A stretch of DNA of 64,000 nt from Brasenia schreberi (taxonomy: Eukaryota > Streptophyta > Magnoliopsida > Nymphaeales > Cabombaceae). The DNA lies in the NCBI GenBank assembly GCA_036023115.1, contig JAYKKT010000041.1, positions 6,250,501-6,314,500 on the forward strand. Direction: 5' to 3'. Position numbers and translations under genes: made by a program. Position 1 is the stretch's first letter. The number at the start of each line of letters is the position of its first letter. Below, one piece after another: positions 1-10,287 of the stretch. The notes below the pieces were generated by a model. The model was not told the DNA's origin. It did no database searches and saw only the letters and a program-made list of their open reading frames with translations.

Positions 1-560
1 GGATTTACTTACTTGAATTTCATTTTGTTTGAGAATTCAACGTTTCGAGTAAGATGTAGGAATTTGAAATATACCTTGTTTTCTTATAAAACCTCAGCTA
101 GATAAGCGAGTGTCAAGACTCAAGCAAAGGCAAACACAAAGAGCTCGAGATCCTTAGGATTGAGACTCAAGACAGTTGTCCCTTTTTGTAAATAGCTTTT
201 TGTAAATAAATTTTGAAAAATCGAACATCGAACAGCATAGGATCTGCTCACTTGGAGCAATAGGTCTTGTAAGTCTCAAGAGTTCGACCATATCTGGTCT
301 CTGGGAGGTCGCCACTCTTGGCACCACACCCATGTCATGCATCTACATTTCCACGCATGGCACTTGCATAAACATGATCCCATTTTAGGATCAGATTCCA
401 TACATATCCCTTTGGCGTGATATCTCCTCTTACTAGAGTTTTAAAAGTGAGATTTTGCTAAAGATTGGGACGATCCCATATTTTCGTGGTTAGACCTAGG
501 GAGACATTGAAAGGGGTGTTTGTCGTCTTTGCCATTATCCAAATCAATTTGGACAATTCC

Positions 561-573
561 AAAGAGGGGCATC
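561..573 (+). other. Polypurine tract of element A
   Basis: AAAGAGGGGCATC lies directly before the LTR start TGTAAACACC. The same tract precedes the 3' LTRs of B, G and I. It is the expected primer site for plus-strand DNA synthesis. Confidence 0.8.
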
Positions 574-1815
574 TGTAAACACCCCGAAATCCCACGAACT
601 TCTCAAATAAACCTGGTTTTGTAAGAGCAGCCTCAAAGGGCTATTTTGAGTTTGGAAACCCAGGAGCCTTCCAGGCAAACCCTGTACATATGTTTAAACT
701 ATATATGTTTTAAAATATGTATAATATACTTTTAAAACCTTTTAAAAGACGTTTTGAAACCCCGCAAAGCAACTTGACCTGATGAAAGCAGGACTAGAAG
801 AGCTAAAGAGAGCCCGGAACCGGAGCACATGTCGAGCCCGGCACAACAACTTTCGTGTTACATTTATCCCTAGGATCTCGAACGTCCAAGCCCCTGTTAT
901 CAACAAATCATTCGAAATCATCTTCGGAAGGTGAAAACAGAAGCGGACGACAATGTTGGCGAAGACCCAACGCAAGACGGAGTACTGATGCTGTCAGGCC
1001 TCGCACAAACCGTTCATTTTGGACATACCCTGAAGGAGTCAGAATTCAGTTTTGGATTGGATCTGGACCATATATATCCAGATCCCAATCCAAACGTATA
1101 TGTGGATTTGGATTTGGATTTGGATTTGGATCCAAAGATCCAATCCAATATCCACATCCATGGCCCATAACACCTTCTCATAAATGGAAGTGGGGCCCAC
1201 TTGAAATTCACATGAGATTTTGGGCATGAGAGAGAATGGGGAGGATAAGATTTGAGGGAAATGTATTAAGCTTGACTTGTGTGTCAAGTTTCGGGTTAAT
1301 CATGTGGGTTAGCCTAATTAGTGTGGGTTTAAGCTTGTATAAACCTACACCTAACCTAGGGCTGCACCAGCATGATGCAATGAAGTCCATGGGCTATGCA
1401 AAGGGATGCTCCTAACCAAATCCCAAGCTAAACCCCCTAATCCTAGCCATTTACCCTAATTCCGGCCTAATCCTAACCTAATCACCTAACCTACTTCCCT
1501 AATCCTTCCCTAATCTCAACCTAATCACCTAACCCACCTCCCTAATCCTTCCCTAAACCTAGCCTAATTCCCCTAATCCTTCCCTAATCCCAACCTAATC
1601 ACCTAACCCACCTCACTAAACCTCACCCTAAACCCAACCCACCTAGCTAAGCCCTAAACCACCCCACCTAATCCCTAGCACACCATATCCCTAAAACCAC
1701 CTAACCTAAAGTATCTGGTCCCCCCTAAATATCTGGCCCACCTTATCCCCAAACCCTAACCACCTAACCACTAAACCACCCCCCCAAAACCAGCCCAACC
1801 GACCCTCTTAACATC

Positions 1816-1823
1816 CTATAAAC
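1816..1823 (+). promoter_or_regulatory. TATA box of LTR A
   Basis: CTATAAAC stands before a C run and a matching G run (to about 1848), the layout found at the same place in the LTRs of B and I. Confidence 0.6.
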
Positions 1824-2744
1824 CCCCCCCCCTAGTGGGCGGGTTTTCAAATTTTTGGGGGAGCTCCACCTTGAGCCGAGCCCTTCCTCTCCTCTCTCAC
1901 CTGCTCCACCTTGGACCTCTGGCCTGCACCACTCCACGCCACCACCACCTCCCGGCCAGCTCCACTCCTTCCACCCGACTGCACCCACTTTCCAACCGTC
2001 TGCTTCCCTTGGACACCCGCCACATTCACCTTCCGCTCCGGTTAGTACCCCATCCTAACACTACCCTTTCTTCACTCCCCCTCCACTCTCAGCCATCACA
2101 CGCCACCCTTCCCTAGTCTAACCTCCACTACATCCAGCCGGCCACCACCTAACTACCTGCCACTAGTCGACCAGCCACAACCGACTGCACCTTGCCACAC
2201 CCGCAGCCTTACATCCCTTCCCTTAGACAGCCCCTAGTCAAGACCCTTAGCTCTACCTTCCCTAGGACCTGCCCTACACCTTAGTGACACCTCCTAAATA
2301 CCCCAGCCAAGGCGCCACAGCAGCACCCCCTCCTATCACCCGGTTAGTGCCAAGGCGCCACATCCACTGCACTCCTGTCACCCGGCCAGCACACCCTTGC
2401 CGCACCCTTCCGAGGAGCTCCCTCTTGCAGCCCAAGGCGACGCTAAAGCCCAAGCTCAAGCAAGTCACCTCCGGACCAACTATACGTAAGTGCCTAACTC
2501 GGTTCTTGTTTATAGACTTGCTTAAGCTTAATTAAATTTGATACGGGGTTGTAATAACGGAGCATTGTCTCCCCCCGCTTGTAATAACGTGGCTTGGCAC
2601 ACCCACACACACGTGCACTTGAGCCTATCTCGCTCTTAGTTGTGCACGATTTTGAACACACACGGGCCTAATAAGCCCTTAAGATATAGACTTATCTATA
2701 TAATTTAAGTTGCGTGGGGTTTTGCTTAAGTTGTGTGTGTTGTC

Positions 2745-3065
2745 ATTCAATTCTCTCACTCACACACATTGAGCTTTCGCTCTTATTTGAAAGACCCAAG
2801 TAAGGGCCGTGTTATATTTTCCCTTGGGTGTTTTACTTCATGTCGTGTGCATAGTACTTCAATTCTACACTCACACACATTGAGCTTTCGCTCTTATTCC
2901 CAAGACCTTAGTGAAGGCCATATTGCAATTTATATTTGGGTTTAATTTCATGTCGTGTGCGTAGTGCTTCAATCCTACACTCACACACATTGAGCTTTCG
3001 CTCTTACTCCCAAGACCTTAGTCAAGGCCATATTGCAATTTATATTTGGGTTTCATTTAAGTCGT
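2745..3065 (+). repeat. Tandem hairpin-repeat array in LTR A
   Basis: There are three units of about 105 bp. Each contains a CACACACATTGAGC motif followed by TTTCGCTCTTA, then AAGACC...AAGGCC and a TTTGGGT spacer. GAGC and GCTC can pair around a four-base loop. More diverged single copies follow near 3235-3255. Confidence 0.75.
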
Positions 3066-3847
3066 GTGAGTTGTCTTTCAATATACACACAACACCCACA
3101 CAACACGTTGGCGACCTTTGGGCCCATATATATTATAAGTATTTCCCTTTCGGCTATGTCTTTAAGATTTGGGTTTTAAGGTTCAGCAATGTGCGTAGTC
3201 TTTACATATATACACGGCACACACTTGCACTATTGAGCCTTTCCGCTCTTAAGATATTGCCATATTTCCCTTTTGCAATTTCCCTTTTGCAATTTACATT
3301 TCAAGTCATTTCCCTTCCTCATTGTCTTTCAATTTTGGGTTTTCCCTTTGGAGTTGCGTGAGTTTGCATTGCATATACGCCATACCACGAGTTAGGACAC
3401 ATATTGCATCAAAGCAAACCCCATACTCCTGCTCAAAATCGCCCCACTTAGGTCATGTGTTCATAACACACACCTAGTTGGCCCGAAAAGGGATAAAAAG
3501 AAAGACATAGGCACGTGCAAATCCACGTGAAATAAAACTTGAAAATCATACAAAAAACAACCCGAATCAAACACCTCAAAAGTTTTCATAGGTTCTCATA
3601 TTTTAAAATTTGATTTTTAAAGCGTACAGACTCACCCTTGCGCATCGGTGCAAGAAGGTCTGCGACGAAAAGAGCTTGCTTACTCACAGTCATCACGTTA
3701 GGAGTCAGATTTAAAAATATCTCTTCGCTAGCTTAAGTAAGCTAGTTGGCACGCCCTTTTGCTTAAATAGGACTTAGACACACGAAAAGATTCGCTTCAG
3801 GCCTAAGAACCAGAAGCGGGAACTTTCTGTGTCTACAATATCAACTA

Positions 3848-5427
3848 TAGGATGGACATGTTTATTGGGATCTTGGAGAGATGATTTTCGAAATCATATG
3901 TGGTTAAAATAACTTGACCTTTGTCCGTTTTTGGTTAGAGCTTAGGTATGCATACTTTTGAAGGGTTAGGGACACTGACAACTTTTTTAGCAGATTTTTC
4001 TAAGTGTGGGAGTTGATAGATCCTTCCGGACTTGGTCACTTCCCCTACACTTTGCCTAAGGCTCATGCCTATTGTGGCTCTACTTGAGTGCTTTGGAGCA
4101 CCTTGAATTTCTAAAATGGTTCTAGCTGGGGGCGGGACTGTAAGCGCTCCCCGGATTACTACTTGGGTGTTTTTCTTATACAGAATGAGAGATGATGCAC
4201 AAGTAGTAAAACTAGAATGTAATGAATGCACTAGACTCTTTGAAGTAGAGAAAGCATATACCTCTTTGCCCTTCCCACTAGTGCTTGCATGATTGGAGAA
4301 GGGTTCTTTGAAAATGGCTTGGGCAAACTCTGGTTCCTCAGTGACCTGGAGCCGGCCCTGCGCTATCAAGTTCTCAATTTTATTGAGTAGAGAAAAACAT
4401 TGGTTGGTATCATGGCCTTTGAGCCGATGATACTTGCAAAATTGATTTAAAAACTTCCCTTTGGAAGTGGTTTCCTCAGGAATTTCAGGGAGTCTCATCA
4501 TTTCTTGGGCAAGTAGGAGGCCCAAGACCTCCGACACAAGTTGCCCCAATGGGGTATACTCCCATTTTTCAAAAGATTTATGTATTTTCTTTTCTTTTTT
4601 GTTTTCAAAATTTTCATAATGTTTGGAAGAGCTCATCAGGTTTGGATCCACTGAGACGTTTGCCACTTTTTGGGGCTTTGCCCCTTTGTCCATTGTGGGT
4701 AACCCGTAGTTTCTGGGTTTTTCCAAATGTCACTTTTGCACAATCCTCGTTCGTGGCCTGCTTGGTATCCCTCAAAGTATTTAGAGTTGGCGTAACTTCT
4801 ACGTTATGCGAAAATCTTTGCATAATACAGTTCACTAACTCTTTAAAAGTTGCGAACTGACTCAAATCGTAAGAAGCGAGCCATTTTGAAGCAGTTCCTT
4901 TGAGGGAAAGGGGAAACCAATATATCCACTTCATCGAGTCCTTCTTCCTTTTGTGGGCTTGACGGGAAAAGAGTTGCAGGTGGGATCTAGGATCCCCCAT
5001 GCCATCGTACCGATGGAAGTTCGGTATCTCATCGTCACTATCTGTTTCATAATCCAACGGAAGGAAATTCAAACAGGGCGTATGTCCTCTTTTCTTTATT
5101 TTGCTCTTTTAGCAACTGTTGTAGGGCTTTACGGTCCTTGTGAGTGAAGGACTCGTGATATTGGTTTCCCTCCATAATAGAGGTTTCCTTGGGTTTGTGA
5201 GACTTGTCGAATCTCTTCTTGGCTTTTGCCGGTTCGCCATGTGACGAACAGGACTCAACTGCCTCCGCCTCTTGGCTAAGAGCAGCAATTTTAGCCTCAA
5301 AGTCTTTTCGCAAATCTTCTATCTCTCCTCTCCTATTTTTGAACTTTGTTTTTGAACTATTTTTGGAATGAGAACTGGATGTGCGCGAGACATGGCTGGA
5401 CACTTCATTGGAGTCTGAACTCGACAT
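3848..5427 (-). pseudogene. Gag pseudogene of element C
   Basis: This is a broken Gag polyprotein (capsid-nucleocapsid precursor). The chosen start is an ATG at 5427 giving MSSSDSNE, equivalent to the MSS/MSK starts in B and I. A charged N-terminal region with EIEDLRKDFEAK is followed after a frameshift near 5060 by the gag core (YWFPLSLKG, LASYDLSQFATF). About 80 residues of the core present in B and I are missing after TKQATNED. The frame then resumes with a CX2HX4HX4C zinc-knuckle variant at about 4397-4438. The reading decays near 3935 and stops at element A. Comparison with F and I shows that protease would have followed. It cannot make a full Gag. Confidence 0.85.
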
Positions 5428-5546
5428 GACTCCGTTGCTTTGTTTTGAAAAACCAGCTATGAAATGCAAAAGGCAAAGAGTTAAATACTTTTCTTGAAAA
5501 ATTTTCAAGAGGTTTGTTTTTTTTGATCGATTTTCTTAAGTCCCGA

Positions 5547-5565
5547 GTCCCACTGGGCATGCCAA
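5547..5565 (-). other. Primer-binding site of element C
   Basis: Read on the minus strand, TTGGCATGCCCAGTGGGAC lies three bases inside the 5' LTR end. It matches the site in B, G and I with two changes. It begins with TGG, as expected for pairing with a tRNA CCA end; I could not assign the tRNA. Confidence 0.65.
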
Positions 5566-5568
5566 ATC

Positions 5569-6084
5569 TGTAAGACACGAAAATCCCTTGCTCTTGGTTT
5601 TCCAGACCAGAAACGAGTCTTTTCGCGTTTACGTTGCTTTTAAGGGCGTGCCAGCTAGCTTACTCAAACTAGCGAAGTTTTTTACAAATATATGACTTTT
5701 TGGGCAATTGTGGACAAGCGGGATCTTTTCACTTGAAACCTTCTTGAACCGGTACTCAAGAGTCAGTTCCAACGCTTAGAAAACTTCGATATTTTTAAAC
5801 AAACCTATCTTTTGAAAAGAAAAGCGAGTATGACGATTGTTTGCCTAAGTTGCAGGTTTTATAACGGGGTTATCCGTATCCAAGTCTTTGAGCTTTTTAA
5901 GCTAATTTAGGCCGAATGTGTGTGCTTCAAGTGGCCTAGATTTAGCGAAGTTTGAGCATGGTTTGGGGTATCCTCTTTGAAATATGCAAGGATGCAAGGA
6001 TGCACAAATTCTCACAGGTTTGGTATGATGTGAGCTAGGCTCGAATTGAAAGCAACTCACACACACAGTTGAAGGGGAAATACC
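5569..6084 (-). repeat. 5' LTR of element C, segment 1 (U5 end)
   Basis: On the minus strand this is the last part of the LTR, ending TGTCTTACA (one base longer than the usual GTCTACA). It includes a diverged copy of the U5 structured segment at about 5738-5780. Bases 6080-6084 (TACCC) are the left copy of the TSD of element B. Confidence 0.8.
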
Positions 6085-7167
6085 CTGTAAACACCCCAAA
6101 ATCCCATGAATTTCTCAAAACACCTGGTTTTGCAAAAGCAGCCCCAAAGGGCTATTTTGAGTCTGGAAACCCATGAGCCTTCCAGGCAACCCTGTACAAA
6201 AGCAGGACCAGAGAAGCGAAAGAGAGCCCGGACCCGGAGCATATATCAAGCCCGACACATCAACTCTCGTATCAGAATCATCCCCAAATTCTCGGACATC
6301 CAAGCCCCTGTTATCAACAAAATTGTTCGAAATGATCTCCGGAAGGTGAGAAGAAGAGCGGACGATAATGTTGGCGAAGACCCAACGCAAGATGGACTAC
6401 TGATGCTGTCAGGCCTCGCACAAACCGTCCATTTCACAACGCCATGAAGGAGTCAGAAAATCAGATTTGGATCGGATATGGACCATATATATCTAGATCC
6501 AAATCCAAACATGCATCTGGATTTGGATTTGGATTTGGATCCAAAGATCCAATCCAATATCCACATCCATGACCCACATCACCTTCTCATAAATGGAGGT
6601 GGGGCCCACAAAGAATTCACGTGAAAAGCTTGGGTAGAGAGAGAATGGGGGTAAAGTATGAGTGAGAAAATTGGTGGGCTTGACTTTTGTGTCAAGTTTT
6701 GGGTTAATCATGTGGGTTTAGCCTAAGAGTGTGGGTTTAAGCTTGTATGCACCTACACCTAACCTGGGGCTGCACCAACATGAACCTGGCTGCAACTAGG
6801 CCTATGGATCAAGGCCAAGGGGATGCTGCTAAAACCTAGCCCTGAACTAACCCACCTCACCTAGCCATTTCCCCCTAAACCTGACCTAATCCTAGCCACC
6901 CTTACCCAAAACCACCCTAACCATACCTAGCCGACCTCACCTATCTCACCCCACCTAATTAAACCACCTAGACCCTAGCTAGACTAAACCTAATCCCACC
7001 TTAACCTACCTAATTAGGCCCTAACCCTTAAATCCCAGCCACCCTAACCGACCTACCCTAAACCACCTTACCACCCTTCCTAGCCGACCTACCCAAACCA
7101 CCCCACCCCACCCCACAACATCCTAAATATCTACCCCAAAACTACCCCAATCGACCCTAGCCCATGC

Positions 7168-7175
7168 CTATAAAA
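7168..7175 (+). promoter_or_regulatory. TATA box of B 5' LTR
   Basis: CTATAAAA is followed at once by an inverted repeat (AAACCCCCC, TTTT loop, GGGG, then GGTTTT) to about 7198. Confidence 0.6.
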
Positions 7176-7529
7176 ACCCCCCTTTTGGGGTAGGTTTTGG
7201 GCAGCTCTTCCAACTCTCTCACCCCTCTCTCTCCTCTCTCACCTGCCCTCTCTTAAACCCCACTTCACTCCCATCCTCCACCAGTTGCGCCACCTCCACC
7301 GCCACTCCACCCGGCTGCATTTCCACTCGGCTGCCACCTGCACACCCCACCCGACTGCACCCTGCCACCTCCTTCCACCACCACAGCAACCACCTCCGGT
7401 TAGTACCCCAATCTCAGCCCTATCTAACATCTCTTCCTCTCCCTAGTAAGGGCCATATTGCAATTTCCCTTGGATTGAGCTGTGTTTTAAGTTATACCTA
7501 TATGTTTTAAGTTGCGTGGGTTTTGATTT

Positions 7530-7860
7530 AAGTTGTGTGCGTGGTCTTTCAATTTTCACACTCACACACATTGAGCTTTTGCTCTTATTCCCAAGACCCT
7601 AGTAAGGGCCATATTGCAATTTCCCTTGGATATTTTAATTCAAGTTGTGTGCGTAGCATTTCAATTCTACACTCACACACATTGAGCTTTCGCTCTTACT
7701 CCCAAGACCTTAGTAAAGGCCTTATTGCAATTTCGTTTGGGGTGTTTAAATTCAAGTTGTGTGCGTAGCATTTCAATTCTACACTCACACACATTGAGCT
7801 TTCGCTCCTACTCCCAAGACCTTAGTCAAGGCCATATTGCAATTATATTTGGGTTTACAT
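7530..7860 (+). repeat. Tandem hairpin-repeat array, B 5' LTR
   Basis: Three units of about 105 bp each carry CATTGAGC followed by a TTTC or TTTT loop and GCTC. Confidence 0.7.
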
Positions 7861-8628
7861 TACAAGTCGTGTGAGTTGTCTTTCCATATACACACAACAC
7901 CCACGCACACGTTGGTGACCTTCGGGCCCATATATATTATAAGTATTTCCCTTCGGCTATGTCTTTAAGATTTGGGTTTTAAGGTTCAGCAGTGTGTGTA
8001 GTCTTTCCATATATACACGACACACACTTGCACAATTGAGCCTTTCCGCTCTTAAGATATAGCCATATTTCCCTTTTGCAATTTCCCTTTTGTAATTTAC
8101 ATTAAGTTATTTCCCTTCCGCATTGTCTTTCAATTCGGGTTTTCTCTTTGGAGTTGTGTGAGTTTGCATTGCATATACGCCATACCACGAGTTAGGACGC
8201 ATATTGCATCAAAGCAAGCCCCACACTCCCGCTCAAAAAATCGCCCAACCTAGGTCACTTGTGCACACACCTAGTTGGCCCTAAAAAGCATAAAAAGAAA
8301 GACATAGGCACGTGCAAATCCCACGTGTAATAAAACTTGCAATCATACATACAAAGCCCAAACACTTAGGGTATTTTCAAAGTGGTTTAAATTTCAAAAG
8401 ACTTTGCCAAGCGTACAGACTGACCCTTGCGCATCGGTACAAGAAGGTCTGCGACAAAAAGAGCTCACTTGCTCACAGTCGCCCCGATAGAAGTCAGATT
8501 TCAAAAACTTTCTTCGCTAGCTTAAGCAAGCTAGCTGGCATGCCCTTTTGTTAAATACGACTTAAACACACGAAAAGGTTCACTTCAGGCCTAAGAACCC
8601 GAAGTGGGAATTTTTCGAGTCTACAGGT

Positions 8629-8647
8629 TTGGCACGCCCGGTGGGAC
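8629..8647 (+). other. Primer-binding site of element B
   Basis: TTGGCACGCCCGGTGGGAC begins three bases after the LTR end. The same sequence follows the LTRs of G and, with one change, I. The tRNA was not assigned. Confidence 0.75.
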
Positions 8648-8768
8648 CTGGGCCTTTTGCTGAGTCATCTCATGTAGAAAAACTTCATGAAAAGTTTTTT
8701 CTAAAGTGTTTTAACTTTGTTTATTGCATTTCCATACTTAGGATTTGTTTTGAAAAGTACATTGAAGC

Positions 8769-10263
8769 ATGTCGAGTCCAGGCTCCCAAGGGGTATCGAG
8801 CCATGGCTCATGCGCATCAAGTTCTCAATCTCGAAAGTTTTCGAAAAAACAAGAGATTGAAGACTTGAGAAAGGACTTCGAGAACAAAACAGGCGATTCA
8901 TGTTCGTCAAATGGCGAACCAAAGGCCAAGAAGAAATTTGAAAAACCTCACAAACACAAAGAGACTTCCACGATGGAAGGTAACCAATACCACGAGTCCT
9001 TCACACACAAGGACCATAAAGCCCTACAACAGCTGCTGAGAGGGCAAAATAAAGAGAAAAGAAGCTACGCCCTGTCTGATTTCTTTCCTGTGGACTATGA
9101 AACAGACAGTGACGACGAAATACCAAACTTCCATCGGTATGATGGCATGGGAGACCCTAGGTCTCACTTGCAGCTTTTCTCTCATCGAGCCCAGAAGAAA
9201 AAGAAGGACTCGATGAAATGGGTGTATTGGTTCCCTCTGTCCCTCAAGGGCACAACTGCCAAATGGATGGCTTCCTACGATCTTAGCCAGTTCGCAACTT
9301 TTGAAGAGTTAGCGAACTGCTTTATGTAGAGATTCTCGCATAACGTAGAAGTCACGCCGACTTTAAACACCTTGAGGGATACAAAACAAGGTGTGAACGA
9401 GGACGTACATACGTTCATCGTTCGTTGGAGGTCTCTCCTTGGTCAAGTGCGAGAGCCCATATTAGAAGGATGTGCAGTCATGCTCATCCTAGATAATTTT
9501 AGAAACAAGTTGAAAACCCTTCTCTCGCTTCATGAAATCTTGACTTTCCATAAGTTAATAAAAAAAGCATCCCTTTTCGAAACAAATTTGAAAAAGGGGG
9601 TGTATGACCACTTATGGAAAGGAAATCCTATTTCGAAAACTCGCTTGGAAAAGCCAATCACTTATGGGCCATCCACCGTGGACAAAGGGGCAAAACCCCA
9701 TAAAATCGCCAATGTTCGGGTGGATCCAAGCCCAGCAAGTGCTTCAAAAACTTTTGAAAAACCTGAAAATAAAAAGAAGAGGAGTTTTCAAAATCCCTTC
9801 GAAAGACGGGAGTATACTCCGCTGGGGCAACCTGTGTCGGAGGTCCTAGACCTCCTACTTGCCCAAGGCATGATCGAACTCCCCGAGATTCCTGAGGGAG
9901 TCACTTCGAAGGGAGGGTTTTTAAACAAGTTCTGCAAGTATCATCAGCTGAAAGGCCATGATACAAGGCGGTGCTTCTCCCTCCTTAATAAAATTGAGAA
10001 CTTGATAGTAGAAGGCCGGCTCTAGGTCACTGAAGAACCTGAGCCTACCCAAGCTATCTTCAAAGAACCCTTCCCCAAGCACGCAAGTACCAGTGGGAAG
10101 AGAAAAGAGATATGTGCTCTTTCGATTTCAAAGAATCTAGCGCATGCATGTGAGTCTGGTTCATCTACCACCAGAGCCACCCCCTGTGACCACCTAGGTC
10201 AAGGGTGCCCTGAAGCCTACCCTAGAAGAAACCTACGATTTAGACCTCCTATTCAGAGTCTAA
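8769..10263 (+). pseudogene. ORF1 pseudogene of element B: gag, protease and G-patch deleted
   Basis: Gag starts at ATG 8769 (MSSPGSQG) and reads through the gag core (YWFPLSLKG, LASYDLSQF) to a CX2HX4HX4C zinc-knuckle variant at 9932-9974. Premature TAG codons stand at 9327-9329 and 10023-10025, where relatives have glutamine. After about 10150 the reading jumps to the end of ORF1 (LEETYDLDLLF), and about 1.3 kb present in I, holding the rest of gag, protease and most of the G-patch, is missing. The tail is in another frame and has a further TAG in place of tryptophan. The normal ORF1 stop is TAA at 10261-10263. Confidence 0.88.
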
Positions 10264-10287
10264 CCTGTAGTGTTTCCCTTTGTAGGT
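10264..10287 (+). promoter_or_regulatory. Possible 3' splice acceptor between ORF1 and ORF2 (B)
   Basis: Just after the ORF1 stop there is a pyrimidine-rich run ending TTTGTAG, directly before the ORF2 ATG. I has the same arrangement. Ogre-type elements are known to splice an intron near the protease-RT junction. Here it is only a candidate, and no donor site was identified. Confidence 0.3.

Larger units (their letters stand above)
1..3837 (+). mobile_element. Ty3/gypsy LTR retrotransposon A, 3' end
   Basis: This is the 3' part of a plus-strand element whose 5' part lies left of the window. Bases 1-560 are non-coding 3' internal sequence that aligns with the same region of B (from about 14640) and I (from about 55015). 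They are followed by a polypurine tract and a full 3' LTR. The sequence right of 3837 is the minus-strand gag of element C, broken in mid-gene, so A is inserted in C. The expected left TSD (ATATC) would be outside the window. Confidence 0.88.
574..3837 (+). repeat. 3' LTR of element A (3264 bp)
   Basis: The LTR starts TGTAAACACC and ends GTGTCTACA. U3 holds a GGATTT-rich block with an imperfect palindrome at 1051-1094 and CCTAA-rich sequence at about 1430-1790. A TATA box lies at 1816-1823 with an inverted repeat of C and G runs just after it. R/U5 has C-rich leader sequence, then three units of the roughly 105-bp hairpin repeat at about 2745-3065. A conserved structured segment (3627-3663) and a CTAGCTTA/TAAGCTAG inverted repeat lie near the 3' end. 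The small ORFs in this LTR are low-complexity by-products, not genes. Confidence 0.88.
6085..8625 (+). repeat. 5' LTR of element B (2541 bp)
   Basis: It runs from TGTAAACACC to GAGTCTACA. Compared with the 3' LTR of B it lacks about 100 bp near 6196 and about 500 bp of leader near 7445, but keeps CCTAA-rich sequence (about 6840-6890) that the 3' copy has lost. The U3 palindrome is at about 6464-6509, the hairpin-repeat array at about 7530-7860 and the U5 structured segment at 8416-8451. Confidence 0.92.

Noticed and set aside
931..1287. Asp/Leu- or Ile/Gln-rich small ORFs over the GGATTT block here and at 6493, 15624, 28938, 36424, 40211, 52877 and 61025.
   Set aside because: They follow from a repetitive palindromic block read in several frames on both strands, with no start context or conserved product.
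1430..1790. True internal telomere repeats.
   Set aside because: The CCTAA words are irregular and lie at the same place in many LTRs, so they belong to the LTR rather than to a telomere remnant.
1764..2535. Pro/His/Ser-rich and Gly/Val-rich ORFs in the C-rich LTR leader (also near 7239, 16207, 28269, 29984, 41920, 51771 and 60131).
   Set aside because: Composition artefacts of C-rich DNA; reading frames are not kept between LTR copies.
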